From Monarcha castaneiventris obscurior (Eukaryota > Chordata > Aves > Passeriformes > Monarchidae), in the NCBI GenBank assembly GCA_026261815.1, contig JAMPIT010000258.1, forward strand, positions 14,375,501 to 14,439,500: a stretch of DNA of 64,000 bases. The letters are read 5' to 3'. Positions 62,441 to 64,000 of the stretch are shown here, in pieces. The notes beneath the pieces are model-generated. The model was not told the DNA's origin. It did no database searches and saw only the letters and a program-made list of their open reading frames with translations. A program made the position numbers and the translations under genes. Positions within the stretch are counted from its first letter, which is position 1, and every line of letters starts with the position of its first letter.

Positions 62441-64000
62441 ATAACAGTAGTTGCCTTACTGCCAACTAGTAGTTGTAGACACGGAGATAACGTGCAGGGA
62501 AGACTGCAGGGGAGATTAACTACTACAGAGTTGTCCTGCAGGTCAAGGGGAACTTAATTACTTAGAGAATGTGGTTTAATGCGGTTACTCCAAACTAGGG
62601 TGTTCAAAACAGAATGTAGACTCATAAGAGGCATCATTGCAGCAACTGAGCTCTCTACCTGCCCACACAGTGGACAAGGGCAGCGTAGGATTCTTACATA
62701 ATGCTCTCAGATGATGCTGTATTTGGTTATGGTCACACTGTGTAGGGGAGAAGAGGGAACAAAAGCCCAGACAAACATCCATATGCAGTTTCTCAACATT
62801 AGCTGCAAGAGCATTGTGTCAGCTCATGCATGAAAGTTTTCTTAAAGCTCCCTCTGCTATTAGCCACTGCCTGAGGCAGGAAGATGCTCCTGACAGATGC
62901 AGCCTCAGGTTTGGTTTTTTACAGCAGGGTCTGTGTGTCACTCAACTTCTTGTTTCCATTCCTGTCCCACCCTATCTTCCAGATAAATTATGCCTTTACA
63001 CATTTTAATACTGGATAGGTATGAGCATATCTGAATTTGATTTCTTACTCTTTTGCATGCACACCATTTATCTTCCCTTGAGAATGTTCTTCAATGCAAC
63101 ATAGAAACTTAGAAACAATAAGGCCCCCACCTCTCTTCCTCTCTGTGTAACTTCATTAGGTTTAGAGATCAGGACTGCTGAAAACAAGAAGTTCTCCCTA
63201 ACTGTATATGCAAAACATTAGCATTGAAATGGTGTGAAAACAGCTGTTACCCAGTTTAGCACTCTGCAACATTTTCATGAGGAAATATTGGTATTTTCAG
63301 GTGACTTTCCAGAGCCCAGTGAGAATCAGAACAAAGAAAATCTCTTACCCCCCCCACAGCTTCTTGGTCAGGGCTGAAAGCCCTGTTTTCCTTAGGATGC
63401 CGTATTTAAGCATGAGTTTACAAGATGCTTTATCTGCTTCCTTGCTCTCCCCACCTGCATTTTACAGTTCTATCTCTGCCTACTTGATTGTATCAGCATA
63501 AAGATACCGATGTCTCCAGGATGCAGCTTTACATGTGCTACCAGCATTGCTAATGCTGAGATCACTGAAGTCACAAGGGGTTTTTTAGAATAAGATCATT
63601 GTCACACATCTTGGCTCTGCAAGGCCATAACCAGCACATCATATGTTCTTAAGATAAAAAAAACCTCACCACACACACAACAGCATCAGCCATAGATCTG
63701 GCAGAGCTGTACTTCATCTCAAATGCAGTCAGCAGGCTAGAAAACACAGCATTGACTCACTTCTTCTCAGGTGAGCACAATACTCAGGCAGATGAAGATC
63801 TTAAACACCAAGGATCAAGCAGGTCAGAAATCTGGACAAGCAAGCACTTGGACTGCCAGCAGTAGCACCAAGGTGAACAATGCATGTTTGAGTGTCTGCT
63901 TGTTTCTTAGAAATCTGTAATGTAAGTATCAGATATATAATACAAGCAGCATTTATTTTCCCAGTCAGAACTGGACATTTTGAGCAGTTGTAAGCCAGTA
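62441..64000. other. Upstream of MCOLN2
   Basis: No exon or repeat is recognised. By synteny MCOLN3 would be expected beyond this edge. I looked for its conserved last-exon motif (QDGFPETEL-type) on the minus strand and did not find it here. Confidence 0.5.

Noticed and set aside
62441..64000. Possible MCOLN3 3' exon
   Set aside because: Expected from synteny, but its conserved C-terminal motif was not found in this stretch on the minus strand.

Overview
This is a vertebrate nuclear window, almost certainly from a bird and plausibly a songbird. The introns are short, interspersed repeats are sparse, the few mobile-element traces (a decayed CR1 LINE 3' end and one avian-type solo LTR) are bird-like, and there are many G/T-rich GTTTGTTT-type tracts. 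Gene content and order match the LPAR3-MCOLN2 neighbourhood known from other vertebrates (human 1p22.3). No prokaryotic, viral-genome, CRISPR or operon-like content is present.

Layout. Positions 1-20,950 lie downstream of LPAR3. I find no gene there, only one LTR element (about 18,481-19,313), low-complexity tracts and possible conserved non-coding DNA near 12 kb. Positions 20,955-37,580 hold LPAR3 on the minus strand. Its CpG-island 5' UTR exon 1 ends at 37,580, its first coding exon is 28,222-28,979 and its last coding exon is 21,205-21,554. It encodes a complete 361-residue lysophosphatidic acid GPCR. Positions 37,581-42,760 are the promoter CpG island of LPAR3 followed by spacer DNA. Positions 42,763-62,088 hold MCOLN2 on the minus strand, which I resolved as 13 coding exons with consistent splice phases giving about 546 residues. 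A second CpG island (about 61,690-62,290) covers its promoter and first exon. Positions 62,300-64,000 hold a 33-bp duplication, the CR1 3' end and unremarkable sequence. MCOLN3, which lies next in other vertebrates, is not seen and would be expected beyond the right edge.

The two genes are neighbours in the same orientation but have unrelated roles: LPAR3 is a plasma-membrane receptor for lysophosphatidic acid, and MCOLN2 (TRPML2) is an endolysosomal cation channel regulated by PI(3,5)P2. Exon boundaries were read by eye from splice signals, codon phase and remembered family sequence, and no search was run. I found no convincing new biological system. The most interesting items are a four-codon uORF just upstream of the LPAR3 start, a CTG-rich open frame in its 5' UTR whose stop overlaps the LPAR3 ATG, the solo LTR, promoter-proximal duplications and an E-box at MCOLN2, and an uncertain MCOLN2 C-terminus.
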